Positions 50,488-64,000 of a DNA stretch of 64,000 nt are shown here, piece after piece; positions within the stretch are counted from its first letter, which is position 1, and every line of letters begins with the position of its first letter. The position numbers and the translations under genes are program-made. This DNA comes from Marinobacter mangrovi (GTDB taxonomy: Bacteria > Pseudomonadota > Gammaproteobacteria > Pseudomonadales > Oleiphilaceae), in NCBI RefSeq assembly GCF_016798325.1, contig NZ_JAERVO010000001.1:372001-436000 (forward strand), read 5' to 3'. The notes beneath the pieces were generated by a model that saw nothing but the letters and a program-made list of their open reading frames with translations, had not been told where the DNA came from and did no database searches.

Positions 50488-51801
50488 ATGCAAGTGTCTG
50501 TAGAAACGACGTCCAACATCGAGCGTCGAATGACGATTGGTGTGCCCGCTCAGGAAATTGATCAGGCTGTTCAGAAGCGTCTGCAGGAAACCGCGCGCAC
50601 CGTTCGCCTGAACGGCTTCCGTCCGGGTAAGGTGCCTTTGAGCGTCGTCAAACGTCGTTTTGGAGCGGGTGTTCGCCAGGAAGTGGTCAGCGAAGTCATG
50701 CGCGACAGCTACGTCAAGGCGCTGGAAGAGAAGGAAGTGAACCCGGCTGGCTGGCCGCGTTTCGAGCCGAAAGTCATGGAAGAGGGCAAAGACCTCGAAT
50801 TCGTGGCTATTTTCGAAGTGCTGCCGGAAATTGAACTGGCGGATCTGGGCACGATCGAAGTTGAAAAGCCGAAAGCCGAAGTGGCTGACAAAGACGTCGA
50901 CAAGATGATCGATACCCTGCGTCGCCAGCAGGCCGATATGAAGTCCGTCAAGCGCAAGTCCAAGAAGAAGGACGTTGTGACCATCGACTTTAAAGGTTAC
51001 ATCGACGGTGAAGCTTTCGAAGGCGGTTCCGCTGAAGGCCACAAGCTGACTCTGGGTTCCGGTCAGATGATCCCGGGCTTTGAAGAAGGCATCATCGGCG
51101 GCAAGGCCGGTGAAGAGCTGGAAATCGAAGTGACCTTCCCTGAGGATTACCAGAACGAAGAGCTGGCCGGCAAAGCGGCCAAGTTTGAGATCACGATCCA
51201 CACCGTAGAAGAGCCGATCCTGCCGGAACTGAACCAGGAATTCTTCGAGAAGTTCGGTGTGAACGCCGAAGACGAAGAAGGCTTCCGCGCGGACGTGAAG
51301 AAGAACATGGAGCGTGAGCTGAAGCAGGCCGTCTCCAACAAGGTCAAGAACGACGTCGTTGAAGGTCTGGTCGAAGGCAACGACTTCGAAATTCCCCAGG
51401 CGTTGATTGACCAGGAAATCGACCGTCTGCGTCAGGACGCCGTCCAGCGCTTTGGCGGCCAGATGCAGATGGATCCGCAGCAGCTGCCGGCTGAACTGTT
51501 TACGGATCAGGCCAAGCGCCGCGTCAAGACCGGCCTGCTGTTCCAGGAACTGATTCGTCAGAACGACATCAAAGCCGATGCCGACAAAATCGACGAGAAG
51601 ATCCAGGAGATCGCATCCACTTACGAATCACCGGATGAGGTGATCGCGCACTACAACAGCAACCCGCAGCAGAAGGCACAGATCGAGTCTGTGGTACTGG
51701 AAGACGCGGTTGTTGACCATGTGCTGGCCCAGGCCAAGGTGAAAGAGAAGAAGATGAAGTACGAAGAAGCCGTTGCTGCTGGCCAACCGCAGCAGGGTTA
51801 A
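50488..51801 (+). CDS. tig: Trigger factor
   Basis: A 437-residue ribosome-associated chaperone. GFRPGKVP (residues 43-50) is the ribosome-binding signature; the FKBP-type domain (about 150-245) includes VTIDFKGYIDGEAFEGGSAEG and MIPGFEEGIIG; the C-terminal helical arm domain follows. It binds nascent chains at the exit tunnel. GAGGAA precedes ATG 50488. The order tig-clpP-clpX-lon-hupB-ppiD is widely conserved. Confidence 0.97.
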   Translation: MQVSVETTSNIERRMTIGVPAQEIDQAVQKRLQETARTVRLNGFRPGKVPLSVVKRRFGAGVRQEVVSEVMRDSYVKALEEKEVNPAGWPRFEPKVMEEGKDLEFVAIFEVLPEIELADLGTIEVEKPKAEVADKDVDKMIDTLRRQQADMKSVKRKSKKKDVVTIDFKGYIDGEAFEGGSAEGHKLTLGSGQMIPGFEEGIIGGKAGEELEIEVTFPEDYQNEELAGKAAKFEITIHTVEEPILPELNQEFFEKFGVNAEDEEGFRADVKKNMERELKQAVSNKVKNDVVEGLVEGNDFEIPQALIDQEIDRLRQDAVQRFGGQMQMDPQQLPAELFTDQAKRRVKTGLLFQELIRQNDIKADADKIDEKIQEIASTYESPDEVIAHYNSNPQQKAQIESVVLEDAVVDHVLAQAKVKEKKMKYEEAVAAGQPQQG

Positions 51802-51870
51802 CGCTTCGTTTCGAAAAGCGACCGTTTCGGGGCGGACATCGCGCCCCGGAACCGCTACGCTGCATTACGG

Positions 51871-51896
51871 AACAGCCGGAATTTCCGGCTGTTTTT
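51871..51896 (+). terminator. Rho-independent terminator after tig
   Basis: AACAGCCGG and CCGGCTGTT form a 9-bp stem with a 5-nt loop and end in a run of five T residues, 70 bp after the tig stop. Confidence 0.9.
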
Positions 51897-51984
51897 ATCT
51901 GGGGCGGTCAATTGTCGGGGCGACAGGACAGCACCGTCCCGGATCTTCGAAAGGCATGCTGAGGCCAAATCAAGGCGCGCTCAG

Positions 51985-52012
51985 TTGACTTCCGGTAGGG
52001 TGATCCCCATAT
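51985..52012 (+). promoter_or_regulatory. Heat-shock (sigma-32 type) promoter of clpP
   Basis: TTGACTT at 51985-51991 and CCCCATAT at 52005-52012 are 13 bp apart. CCCCATAT is the consensus sigma-32 -10 and the spacing fits. It lies 44 bp before clpP and would induce clpP, perhaps with clpX, on heat stress. Confidence 0.7.
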
Positions 52013-52055
52013 CATCCGCTGGATCGTTCATTTAGCTAAGGAGTTCAGGCACATC

Positions 52056-52691
52056 ATGACGCAACAACCGTATAACGGCCCGACCATGGTGACCAATTCC
52101 GGTCTTGTCCCGATTGTCATTGAGCAGACTGCCCGTGGTGAGCGCTCTTTCGACATTTATTCCCGGCTGCTCAAGGAGCGTGTCATCTTCATGGTGGGTC
52201 CGGTCGAGGACCACATGGCGAACCTGATTGTCGCGCAATTGCTGTTCCTGGAATCCGAAAACCCCGACAAGGATGTGCACCTGTACATCAACAGCCCGGG
52301 CGGTTCCGTCACGGCTGGCATGTCCATCTATGACACCATGCAGTTTATCAAGCCGGATGTGGCGACACTCTGTGTCGGCCAGGCGGCCAGCATGGGTGCC
52401 TTCCTGCTGGCGGGCGGCGCTGAAGGCAAGCGAGCCTGTCTGCCCAACTCCCGGGTCATGATTCACCAGCCGCTGGGGGGCTATCAGGGCCAGGCGACGG
52501 ATATCGAGATCCACACCCGTGAGATTCTCAAGATTCGCGAGACCCTGAACCGGCTGTTGGCTCATCACACGGGGCAGGATCTGGAAACCATCGCCCGCGA
52601 CACGGACCGTGATAACTTCATGGATCCGCAGCAGGCGAAAGACTATGGTCTGATCGACGCCGTACTTGATAAACGCGTGTCGAATAAATAA
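52056..52691 (+). CDS. clpP: ATP-dependent Clp protease proteolytic subunit
   Basis: A 211-residue serine protease. The catalytic triad is Ser112 (GQAASMGAF), His137 (MIHQPLGG) and Asp186 (DTDRDNFM). A short N-terminal stretch before [21 protein letters not shown] is a propeptide as in E. coli. ClpP forms a 14-mer that degrades proteins fed by ClpX. AAGGAG gives the ribosome site. clpX follows after 193 bp with no clear terminator. Confidence 0.97.
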   Translation: MTQQPYNGPTMVTNSGLVPIVIEQTARGERSFDIYSRLLKERVIFMVGPVEDHMANLIVAQLLFLESENPDKDVHLYINSPGGSVTAGMSIYDTMQFIKPDVATLCVGQAASMGAFLLAGGAEGKRACLPNSRVMIHQPLGGYQGQATDIEIHTREILKIRETLNRLLAHHTGQDLETIARDTDRDNFMDPQQAKDYGLIDAVLDKRVSNK

Positions 52692-52884
52692 TACTGATTC
52701 GGTGGTTTGAAACCACGGCAGGTCCGGCCGGCAGCGCTGTCCGGACTGGCCAGCAGGCGCCGAATCCAGTAGCAATCAGAAACGTACTACCGTGATCGCA
52801 TGACGTCTCGCGGGCGTAAGTTGGTAGCGGAATGCAGAGTTCCGAGCCGACAGTGAACACGAAAGCCAAGACAGAGGTATTTCA

Positions 52885-54171
52885 ATGGCAGATGACAGAA
52901 ACGGCAGGGGCGACGATAACGGCAAGTTGCTCTACTGCTCGTTTTGCGGAAAGAGCCAGCATGAAGTCCGCAAGCTCATTGCAGGGCCCTCGGTTTTCAT
53001 CTGCGACGAGTGTGTCGACCTGTGCAATGACATCATCCGGGAAGAAATCCAGGAGAACGCACAGGAAGAACAGAGCGACCGCCTGCCCAGTCCCGCCGAA
53101 ATCCGCGACACACTGGATCAGTATGTCATTGGCCAGGACCGTGCCAAGATCGTGTTGTCTGTAGCGGTGTACAACCACTACAAGCGTCTTCGCTACGGCG
53201 AGGGCAAGGCGTCGGAAGTCGAACTCGGCAAGAGTAACATCCTGCTGATCGGCCCGACCGGCAGTGGTAAGACCCTGTTGGCGGAAACCCTGGCGCGCAT
53301 GCTGAATGTTCCGTTTACCATCGCCGATGCCACCACGCTGACCGAAGCGGGCTATGTCGGTGAGGATGTCGAGAACATCATCCAGAAGCTGCTGCAGAAG
53401 TGCGATTACGATGTAGACAAGGCCCAGCGTGGCATCGTCTACATCGATGAAATCGACAAGATTTCGCGCAAATCGGACAATCCGTCCATCACCCGTGATG
53501 TCTCCGGTGAGGGTGTCCAGCAGGCGCTGCTGAAACTGATTGAAGGTACGGTGGCTTCCGTGCCACCCCAGGGCGGTCGCAAGCATCCGCAGCAGGAGTT
53601 CCTGCAAGTGGATACCGGCAACATCCTGTTCATCTGTGGCGGTGCGTTTGCCGGTTTGGACAAAGTGATTCGTGAACGCTCCGAACGCAGCAGCATCGGT
53701 TTCTCCGCGTCGGTGGTCAGCGAGGACGACCGCAAGAGCACCGGCGACATCATCAAGGATGTGGAAACCGAAGATCTGGTCAAATACGGTCTGATTCCCG
53801 AGTTCGTCGGTCGTCTGCCGGTAGTGGCCACGCTGACGGAGCTGGATGAAGACGCCCTGGTCCAGATCCTCACCGAGCCGAAGAACGCGTTGACCAAGCA
53901 GTACCAGAAGCTCTTCGATATGGAAGACGTCGAGCTCGACTTCCGCGAAGACGCGCTGCGCGCCGTAGCCCGCAAGGCCATGGAACGCAAGACGGGTGCA
54001 CGTGGTCTGCGTTCGATCCTCGAGGCGACATTGCTGGACACCATGTACCAGATCCCGTCTGAGCACGATGTCTGCAAGGTGGTGATCGACGAGAGCGTGA
54101 TCAGCGGTGACTCCGAGCCTTTCAAGATCTACGCCAATAACGATCATGCGAAAGCGGTGCCGGAAGACTGA
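52885..54171 (+). CDS. clpX: ATP-dependent Clp protease ATP-binding subunit ClpX
   Basis: A 428-residue AAA+ unfoldase. The zinc-binding domain uses Cys18, Cys21, Cys40 and Cys43; Walker A is GPTGSGKT at 123-130; Walker [10 protein letters not shown] follows; the [11 protein letters not shown] loop and the IGF-type region contact ClpP. It recognises and unfolds substrates such as SsrA-tagged proteins. AGAGG precedes ATG 52885. A terminator follows at 54196. Confidence 0.97.
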   Translation: MADDRNGRGDDNGKLLYCSFCGKSQHEVRKLIAGPSVFICDECVDLCNDIIREEIQENAQEEQSDRLPSPAEIRDTLDQYVIGQDRAKIVLSVAVYNHYKRLRYGEGKASEVELGKSNILLIGPTGSGKTLLAETLARMLNVPFTIADATTLTEAGYVGEDVENIIQKLLQKCDYDVDKAQRGIVYIDEIDKISRKSDNPSITRDVSGEGVQQALLKLIEGTVASVPPQGGRKHPQQEFLQVDTGNILFICGGAFAGLDKVIRERSERSSIGFSASVVSEDDRKSTGDIIKDVETEDLVKYGLIPEFVGRLPVVATLTELDEDALVQILTEPKNALTKQYQKLFDMEDVELDFREDALRAVARKAMERKTGARGLRSILEATLLDTMYQIPSEHDVCKVVIDESVISGDSEPFKIYANNDHAKAVPED

Positions 54172-54195
54172 CGGTTCGCCTTAAACGTGATCCAG

Positions 54196-54220
54196 AAAAG
54201 GGGCGCTTGCGCCCCTTTTT
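54196..54220 (+). terminator. Rho-independent terminator after clpX
   Basis: AAAAGGGGCG and CGCCCCTTTT pair around a CTTG loop, with a T-run of five, 25 bp after the clpX stop. It separates clpX from lon. Confidence 0.88.
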
Positions 54221-54272
54221 CTGTTTCCGCGACAGAAAAACCGCTCCGGGCCAAAACCGGCGCAGTCGGCCA

Positions 54273-54299
54273 TTGTAATCGCGGAAAAAGCCCCCAATC
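54273..54299 (+). promoter_or_regulatory. Possible heat-shock type promoter of lon
   Basis: TTGTAA at 54273-54278 and CCCCAATC at 54292-54299 are 13 bp apart, like a degenerate sigma-32 promoter. It is about 155 bp upstream of lon. The match is weaker than the one before clpP. Confidence 0.35.
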
Positions 54300-54452
54300 A
54301 TTAATTCAATGGAAGCTGACGGCCTTCTTTCTATGGCATCATGGAAACAAGGCGGGTCGGCCGGCAATCCGATTCCAAGTCGGGCAGGGCGTTGACGCTT
54401 GCACCTGTCCGTATGCCACGTGTTTCAAGACGCGTCAGTCAGAGGATTCTCT

Positions 54453-56870
54453 ATGACATCACTACCTGAAACCCCCATGAACGATTATCCAATGCTTCCG
54501 CTGCGGGACGTGGTGGTCTTTCCACACATGGTCGTGCCGCTCTTCGTTGGCCGGGAAAAATCCATCCAGGCCCTGGAAGCTGCCATGGAGGGGAGCAAGG
54601 AAATCCTGCTGGTGGCCCAGCGGGATGCGGGTACAGACGACCCGGGCGCGGAAGACGTCTACAACATGGGTACCCTGGCCACGGTCCTGCAGATGCTGAA
54701 GCTGCCGGATGGCACCGTCAAGGTCCTGGTCGAGGGCAATGCCCGGGCTCGGCTGGAGTCCATCGAGGAAGGTGATTTCCTGACCGCGCGAGGCGCGCTA
54801 CTGGAAGAAGACACCCTGCCGGAGCGTGAAGAGTCCGTTCTGGTCAAGACGCTGTCCGAGGAGTTTGAGAAGTACGTCAAGCTGTCCAAGAAAGTGCCGT
54901 CGGAGGTCACCAACTCCCTGACCGGCATCGACGATCTGGAGCGCCTGGCGGATACCATGGCCGCTCACCTGGAGCTCAAGATCCACGAGAAGCAGGAGCT
55001 GCTGGAAACCCTGGACGTGCGTCAGCGCGTTGAACTGCTGCTGGGTCGCCTGGACGGCGAAATCGATCTGATCGAGGTCGAGAAGCGGATCCGCGGTCGC
55101 GTCAAGAAGCAGATGGAGCGCAGCCAGCGGGAGTACTACCTCAACGAGCAGATGAAGGCCATCCAGAAAGAGATGGGGCAGCTCGGTGAGGGCGGCGGCG
55201 ACTTCGAAGAGCTGGAGCAGAAGCTTGAGGAAGCCGGCCTGCCGGAAGAAGCCCGCAAGAAAACCGAAGCGGAACTCAACAAGCTCAAGATGATGTCGCC
55301 CATGTCGGCGGAAGCCACCGTTGTGCGGGGCTACATCGACTGGATGCTGGCGATCCCCTGGAAGAAGCGCAGCCGCGTGCGTCACGACCTGGAAAAAGCG
55401 CGCGACATCCTGGACCAGGATCACTACGGCCTGGATGAGGTCAAGAAGCGGATCCTGGAATACCTGGCGGTCCAGAACCGGGTGAAGAAAATCAAGGGGC
55501 CCGTGCTGTGCCTGGTCGGTCCTCCGGGCGTGGGTAAAACGTCGCTGGGCCAGTCCATCGCCCGGGCGACCAACCGCAAATACACGCGGATGGCGCTGGG
55601 TGGCGTGCGTGACGAGGCGGAGATCCGCGGTCACCGTAAAACCTATATCGGCGCGCTGCCGGGCAAGCTGTTGCAGAAGCTGTCGAAGGTCGGGGTGAAA
55701 AACCCGCTGTTCCTGTTCGACGAGATCGACAAGATGGGCATGGACCATCGTGGCGATCCGGCTTCGGCGCTGCTGGAAGTGCTGGATCCCGAGCAGAACC
55801 ACACCTTCAACGATCATTACCTGGAAGTGGATTACGACCTGTCGGACGTAATGTTCGTCTGCACGTCCAACTCCATGGACATTCCGCCGGCCCTGCTGGA
55901 CCGGATGGAGATCATCCGCATCCCGGGTTACACCGAAGATGAGAAGGTCAACATTGCGCGGCAGCACCTGCTGCCCAAGCAGCTCAAGGCCAATGGTCTG
56001 CGCAAGAACGAACTGGACGTCTCCGATGACACCCTGCGCGACCTGATCCGCTATTACACGCGCGAGGCGGGTGTGCGGAGTCTGGAGCGTGAGATCGCGA
56101 AGATCTGCCGCAAGGTGGTGCGCGAGCACGTGGAAGCCGGCAACACCGAAACGGTCGAGCTGACGCCCGAACTGCTTGAGCACTATTCCGGTGTACGCAG
56201 GTTCAAGTACGGCCTGGCGGAAGAATCCAACCAGGTGGGTCAGGTGACCGGTCTGGCCTGGACCCAGGTGGGCGGCGAACTGCTGACCATCGAATGTGCC
56301 CTGACCAAAGGTAAGGGCAAGGTGGTCAAGACCGGGTCGCTGGGCGACGTCATGCAGGAGTCGATTCAGGCGGCCCTGACCGTTGTCCGCAGCCGAGCAG
56401 CTGGCCTCGGCATCAAGGATGATTTCTACGAGCATCACGACCTGCACATCCACGTTCCTGAGGGCGCCACACCGAAAGATGGCCCCAGTGCCGGTATCGG
56501 CATGTGCACTGGCCTGGTCTCTGCCTTGACTGGCATTCCGGTGCGGGCGGACGTCGCCATGACCGGTGAGATCACCCTGCGTGGTCGCGTGCTGGCCATC
56601 GGCGGACTCAAGGAAAAGCTGCTTGCGGCGCACCGCGGCGGCATCAAGACGGTCATTATCCCTGAGGAAAATGTTCGGGATCTCAAAGAGATACCCGAGA
56701 ACATCAAGGAGTCTCTGGATATCCGTCCGGTGACCTGGATCGATCAGGTCCTGGATGTGGCGCTGGCCTATCAGCCGACGCCGGATGCCGGCGACCTGTC
56801 CGACAAGGCGACACCGGCCAAATCGCGGGATGAGGAAGGCGAATCCGGCGAACGCATAAATACACATTAA
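54453..56870 (+). CDS. lon: ATP-dependent protease La (Lon)
   Basis: An 805-residue protease. The N-terminal substrate domain begins [27 protein letters not shown]; Walker A GPPGVGKT is at about 356-363; LFDEIDKMG is Walker B; the protease dyad is Ser679 (DGPSAGIGM) and Lys722 ([10 protein letters not shown]), the same numbers as in E. coli Lon. It degrades damaged and regulatory proteins in the cytoplasm. ATG 54453 with GAGGA upstream is preferred to TTG 54399. The C-terminal tail (about residues 775-805) is polar and variable. Confidence 0.97.
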   Translation: MTSLPETPMNDYPMLPLRDVVVFPHMVVPLFVGREKSIQALEAAMEGSKEILLVAQRDAGTDDPGAEDVYNMGTLATVLQMLKLPDGTVKVLVEGNARARLESIEEGDFLTARGALLEEDTLPEREESVLVKTLSEEFEKYVKLSKKVPSEVTNSLTGIDDLERLADTMAAHLELKIHEKQELLETLDVRQRVELLLGRLDGEIDLIEVEKRIRGRVKKQMERSQREYYLNEQMKAIQKEMGQLGEGGGDFEELEQKLEEAGLPEEARKKTEAELNKLKMMSPMSAEATVVRGYIDWMLAIPWKKRSRVRHDLEKARDILDQDHYGLDEVKKRILEYLAVQNRVKKIKGPVLCLVGPPGVGKTSLGQSIARATNRKYTRMALGGVRDEAEIRGHRKTYIGALPGKLLQKLSKVGVKNPLFLFDEIDKMGMDHRGDPASALLEVLDPEQNHTFNDHYLEVDYDLSDVMFVCTSNSMDIPPALLDRMEIIRIPGYTEDEKVNIARQHLLPKQLKANGLRKNELDVSDDTLRDLIRYYTREAGVRSLEREIAKICRKVVREHVEAGNTETVELTPELLEHYSGVRRFKYGLAEESNQVGQVTGLAWTQVGGELLTIECALTKGKGKVVKTGSLGDVMQESIQAALTVVRSRAAGLGIKDDFYEHHDLHIHVPEGATPKDGPSAGIGMCTGLVSALTGIPVRADVAMTGEITLRGRVLAIGGLKEKLLAAHRGGIKTVIIPEENVRDLKEIPENIKESLDIRPVTWIDQVLDVALAYQPTPDAGDLSDKATPAKSRDEEGESGERINTH

Positions 56871-56885
56871 ACGGCGAGGCCGTTG

Positions 56886-56915
56886 TTGACAGCCCTGAGA
56901 GCCCGTTGGTATAAC
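56886..56915 (+). promoter_or_regulatory. Strong sigma-70 promoter of hupB
   Basis: TTGACA at 56886-56891 and TATAAC at 56910-56915 are 18 bp apart. It begins only 15 bp after the lon stop. Transcription near 56922 would give hupB a leader of about 185 nt, long for such a small gene. A further CTATAA near 57071 might be a second -10. Confidence 0.75.
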
Positions 56916-57107
56916 TGTTTCGTCCTGAAGCAGCCTGTACCAAGGGCTCCCGGGGTTTTTGCAAGTATTCCGATCGACACCCGATGACCGAAAGGAATAA
57001 GAAAACCGAAGAATGGAATTCTCCGACCGCTTGTGCGATAGTCGGGAAGCTCCGAAAAAAACAAACCAACCTATAACATCTTCAACCTGAAATCGAAGGG
57101 GTTTAGT

Positions 57108-57380
57108 GTGAACAAGTCCGAACTTATCGATGCAATCGCAGAGTCAGCTGACATTTCCAAGGCCGGTGCAGGACGTGCCCTGGATGCCATGGTTAACTCC
57201 ATCACTGACGCTCTGAAAAAAGGCGATCAAGTCACTCTGATCGGCTTTGGTACCTTCTCTGTCAAGGAGCGCGCTGCTCGCACTGGTCGTAACCCGCAGA
57301 CCGGCGCCGAGATCAAGATCCCGGCCTCCAAGGTTCCTGGCTTCAAGGCTGGCAAAGCCCTGAAAGACGCCGTCAAGTAA
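57108..57380 (+). CDS. hupB: DNA-binding protein HU-beta
   Basis: A 90-residue histone-like protein. [28 protein letters not shown], then [45 protein letters not shown], is a textbook HU chain with the DNA-binding arm RNPQTG and the conserved proline at its tip. It bends and compacts DNA. The start is GTG 57108 after GAAGGGG. It follows lon as in most gammaproteobacteria. Confidence 0.97.
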   Translation: MNKSELIDAIAESADISKAGAGRALDAMVNSITDALKKGDQVTLIGFGTFSVKERAARTGRNPQTGAEIKIPASKVPGFKAGKALKDAVK

Positions 57381-57691
57381 GAAGTGGCTTAAGCGGCAAT
57401 GTCCTGGTGGCATTGCCGGGGTAGTTTCTTCAAGGCATCCGGTCCCGGTAAGTCCAACATACCTGATCATGCTGAAATCTACTGAATAACTGCCCCACAG
57501 ATTTCGAGGCGCATCCCTTGTCGGGTGCGCCTTTTTACGTTCAGTGTGCTGCTCACGTCAGCCTCTTTCATGAGTCCATGGCAGCCGCTGGTACCCCGAC
57601 GAACACAAGAACGAGGCCTGACGCGGACACCCGGTAGTAACATCGATAGTCACACCGAGGCTGCCGGTCCGAGCTGACGTCTGGGAGGAAC
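57381..57691 (+). other. Intergenic region hupB-ppiD with two hairpins
   Basis: This 311-bp stretch has no gene. CGGCAATG-N9-CATTGCCG at 57394-57418 is a perfect 8-bp hairpin without a T-run. The terminator at 57507-57536 comes next. GGGAGGAA just before 57692 is the ppiD ribosome-binding site. Confidence 0.55.
57507..57536 (+). terminator. Rho-independent terminator after hupB
   Basis: AGGCGCA and TGCGCCT pair, extended by CCC/GGG with one bulged T, around TTGTC, and a run of T residues follows. It lies 127 bp after the hupB stop. Confidence 0.8.
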
Positions 57692-59560
57692 ATGCTTCAA
57701 GATATCCGGAACAATGCCCAGAGCACGATTGCCAAGGTCATCATCGTGCTGCTGGTAATCGGTCTGTCCATGTTTGGCGTGCGCGCCATCATTGGCGGAT
57801 TTTCGGGGGAGCCCGAAGTCGCCACCGTCAATGGCAAGGACATCACCGAACGAGAATTTACCCGCACCGTGCAAATGCAGCGTCAGCAGCAGCTGGCCCA
57901 GATGGATAATCCCGATCCGTCACTGATCAACGAGGACCAGATCCGCCAGCAGGTCCTGGAAGGATTGATCCAGCGCACCGTGCTGACCCAGGATGCGGAG
58001 GATCAGGGTCTGGCCCTGTCCGAGCAGGATGTCGACAGCCTGATCACCTCCATGCCGCAGTTCCAGGTCGATGGCGAGTTCAATCGTAACGCCTTCGTGG
58101 CGGCGGTGCGCAACATGGGCATGGGCGTCGCGGAATTCCGCCAGGCGCTGCGTCGGCAGTTTGCGATCAACCAGATCCGTGCCGGCATCTCCCAGAGTGC
58201 CATCGTCAATACCCAGACCGCGAAGGACATCCTGCGTATCCAGTCTCAGACCCGGACCTTCCAGACCCTGCGCATTCCGGCGTCGGCCGTCGCGGATGAC
58301 GTCAAGATCAGCGACTACGATATCGCCACGTATTACGACGAGCACAAGGCGGATTTTGTTCAGCCGGAAAGCGTCGATGTGTCCTACATCACCCTGTCCA
58401 TTGATGACCTGGCCAAGCAGGAAGACATCAGCGAGGACGCGGTGCGCGATCTCTATGAGCAGCGCAAGCAGGACCTCGGTGGCGAAGAGCAGCGCCGGGC
58501 CTCCCACATCCTGATCGAGGATGGGGATGACGCCCAGAAAACGGCGCAGGAAGTCGAGAAGAAGCTGGCCGACGGAGCCGACTTCGCCAAGCTGGCCAAG
58601 GAATACTCGGCGGATCCGGCATCCGCCCAGCAGGGCGGCGATCTGGGATACGCCGGCAAAGGCGTCTACGACAGCGCGTTCGAGAAAGCGCTGTTCAGCC
58701 TGAAAGACGGCGAGATCTCCGATCCGGTCAAGACCCAGTACGGTTACCACATCATCAAGCTGACCGGCGTCCGGAAGACGGAAGCGCCCTCGTTTGATGA
58801 GATGAAGGACGACCTGCGCCAGGAACTGGCTCGCCAGAAAGCGGGTAAGACCTTCTCCGAAATTCGGACCAAACTGGCGGACATTTCCTATTCCGATCCC
58901 AGCCTGGAAGGTCCGGCCAAGGACCTGAACCTGACCATCCAGACTCGCGACGATGTGAAGCGTAAGGGCAACAAGGCACCGTTCGATCACGAAGGCCTGC
59001 TGCGCCAGCTGTTCAGCGACGACGTACTCAGCGGCGAGTTCAACACCGAAGTCATCGACGTGGACAAGAGTACGTCGGTGGTCGCACATGTGCGTAAGCA
59101 CCATCCGGAAGAGCAGCTGTCGCTGGATGCGGTCAAGGATCGTATCCACGATCAGCTGCGCGCCAAACGGATCAGCGAAGCCCTGGCCGACAAGAGCAAG
59201 GCGTTGGTTGAGCGTCTTAAGCAGGGCGATGCGCCCGGTGACGTAGCCGCTGCAGTGAACGGTGAATGGCAAAGCCACGATGCGGTCAGCCGTAATGCCG
59301 GCGACGTTGAGTTTGACGTGATCCGGTCCGCCTTCAGCATGCCGCGCCCGGCCAGTGATGACAGCAGCACCTACGACTGGGTGAACGGTGCCCAGCGTGC
59401 CGTGGTCATCGCATTGAACAAGGTTACCGACGGCAAGGTCGAGGGCAAGGAGGACCAGATCAAGGCCCTGACCCAGTACCTGAACAACCAGCGTGGCCAG
59501 CGTGAATACGCCGCCTATGTGCAGTCACTGCGTGACAGTGCCGAGGTGGAACGCCCCTGA
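57692..59560 (+). CDS. ppiD: Periplasmic folding chaperone PpiD (SurA_N/parvulin)
   Basis: A 622-residue membrane-anchored foldase. A single helix (about residues 14-36, IAKVIIVLLVIGLSMFGVRAIIG) anchors it with the bulk in the periplasm. A SurA-like N-domain follows, then a parvulin domain (about 268-360) with RRASHILIEDGDDAQ, ADPASAQQGGDLGY and VKTQYGYHIIKLTG. It works at the Sec translocon exit on outer-membrane and periplasmic proteins. Length matches E. coli PpiD (623). GGGAGGAA is its ribosome site. Confidence 0.95.
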   Translation: MLQDIRNNAQSTIAKVIIVLLVIGLSMFGVRAIIGGFSGEPEVATVNGKDITEREFTRTVQMQRQQQLAQMDNPDPSLINEDQIRQQVLEGLIQRTVLTQDAEDQGLALSEQDVDSLITSMPQFQVDGEFNRNAFVAAVRNMGMGVAEFRQALRRQFAINQIRAGISQSAIVNTQTAKDILRIQSQTRTFQTLRIPASAVADDVKISDYDIATYYDEHKADFVQPESVDVSYITLSIDDLAKQEDISEDAVRDLYEQRKQDLGGEEQRRASHILIEDGDDAQKTAQEVEKKLADGADFAKLAKEYSADPASAQQGGDLGYAGKGVYDSAFEKALFSLKDGEISDPVKTQYGYHIIKLTGVRKTEAPSFDEMKDDLRQELARQKAGKTFSEIRTKLADISYSDPSLEGPAKDLNLTIQTRDDVKRKGNKAPFDHEGLLRQLFSDDVLSGEFNTEVIDVDKSTSVVAHVRKHHPEEQLSLDAVKDRIHDQLRAKRISEALADKSKALVERLKQGDAPGDVAAAVNGEWQSHDAVSRNAGDVEFDVIRSAFSMPRPASDDSSTYDWVNGAQRAVVIALNKVTDGKVEGKEDQIKALTQYLNNQRGQREYAAYVQSLRDSAEVERP

Positions 59561-59582
59561 TTCGGGTAGGCTTCAAACCATG

Positions 59583-59613
59583 AAAAAGGCAGGGCCGAGG
59601 CCCTGCCTTTTTT
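59583..59613. terminator. Bidirectional terminator between ppiD and pulA
   Basis: AAAAAGGCAGGGC and GCCCTGCCTTTTT form a long stem with a CGAG loop and T-runs on both strands. It serves both ppiD (plus) and the pullulanase gene (minus). Confidence 0.93.
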
Positions 59614-59642
59614 GTGTCTGCGCAGTATGGATGGGAAGGCGA

Positions 59643-62801
<3,159 letters not shown>

Positions 62802-62938
62802 GAGAAGCATTCCTTGTACGGTTGTTGTTTTTGGTACTGCGCAAGGAAATGGTCGCCGGTTGTAGTGTCTCTCCACATCCTCTGGAGGACGATTCATTGC
62901 GGCGTAGAAGGCGGGGCGTAACGGGGGTGGAGGGCAAG

Positions 62939-62973
62939 AAAAAACCTCCGAACCCGAAGGTGCGGAGGTTTTT
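62939..62973 (-). terminator. Rho-independent terminator after lamB
   Basis: AAAAACCTCCG and CGGAGGTTTTT form an 11-bp stem with a 12-nt loop. On the minus strand six T residues follow. It lies between lamB and pulA, so pulA may need its own promoter or rely on readthrough. CCACATCCTC at 62873-62882 reads on the minus strand as a sequence matching 8 of 10 bases of a MalT box, a weak hint. Confidence 0.85.
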
Positions 62974-63027
62974 CGGCTACCGAGTTCCCGGCCGGGAAGG
63001 AAGGGCCGGCCGGGTGTCAGGCCGGTG

Positions 63028-64000
<973 letters not shown>

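Overview
This 64 kb window is a GC-rich, densely coding chromosomal segment of a gammaproteobacterium. The gene order (sppA-maf-yceD-rpmF-plsX-fabD-fabG-acpP-fabF-pabC-mltG-tmk; cysS/glnS/ppiB/lpxH/folD; a tRNA cluster before tig-clpP-clpX-lon-hupB-ppiD) resembles Pseudomonadales/Oceanospirillales chromosomes, and the fused NuoCD also fits gammaproteobacteria. An ectoine hydroxylase gene points to a salt-adapted, probably marine or halophilic organism. I cannot name the genus from sequence alone.

Layout. 1-9.6 kb: end of sppA, opposing maf, then the ribosome/phospholipid/fatty-acid cluster yceD-rpmF-plsX-fabD-fabG-acpP-fabF-pabC-mltG-tmk, with no fabH between plsX and fabD. 9.8-19.2 kb: a more variable block with a DUF2235 alpha/beta-hydrolase carrying a C-terminal PilZ (c-di-GMP-binding type) domain, an AraC-family regulator next to putP, a TAXI-type TRAP transporter with fused permease, a TauE/SafE permease and a quinone-oxidoreductase-like enzyme. 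19.4-34.4 kb: a complete 13-gene complex I operon (nuoA,B,CD,E-N), tightly coupled with several ATGA or TGATG overlaps.

34.6-49.4 kb: ectD, ychJ, acnB, miaE, a LysR regulator divergent from fpr (finR/fpr arrangement), lpxH-ppiB, glnS, cysS, malate synthase G and folD. 49.7-50.3 kb: tRNA-Pro(UGG), tRNA-Arg(UCU), tRNA-His(GUG) and tRNA-Leu(UAG) behind a stable-RNA type promoter. 50.5-59.6 kb: the protein-folding and proteolysis block tig, clpP, clpX, lon, hupB, ppiD, with a heat-shock type promoter before clpP. 59.6-64 kb: on the minus strand, lamB (5' end outside the window) followed by a lipoprotein pullulanase, a pair for alpha-glucan use.

Most genes are housekeeping. The least expected item is the DUF2235-PilZ fusion, which would put a hydrolase of the Tle1/DUF2235 type under possible cyclic-di-GMP control. 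Other points of note: a near-consensus promoter that would make yceD mRNA nearly leaderless, an imperfect 15-bp inverted repeat between acnB and miaE, a 21-bp-spaced direct repeat between the AraC gene and putP, and a 15-bp palindrome before fabF. No insertion sequence, CRISPR array, prophage or rRNA gene was seen.
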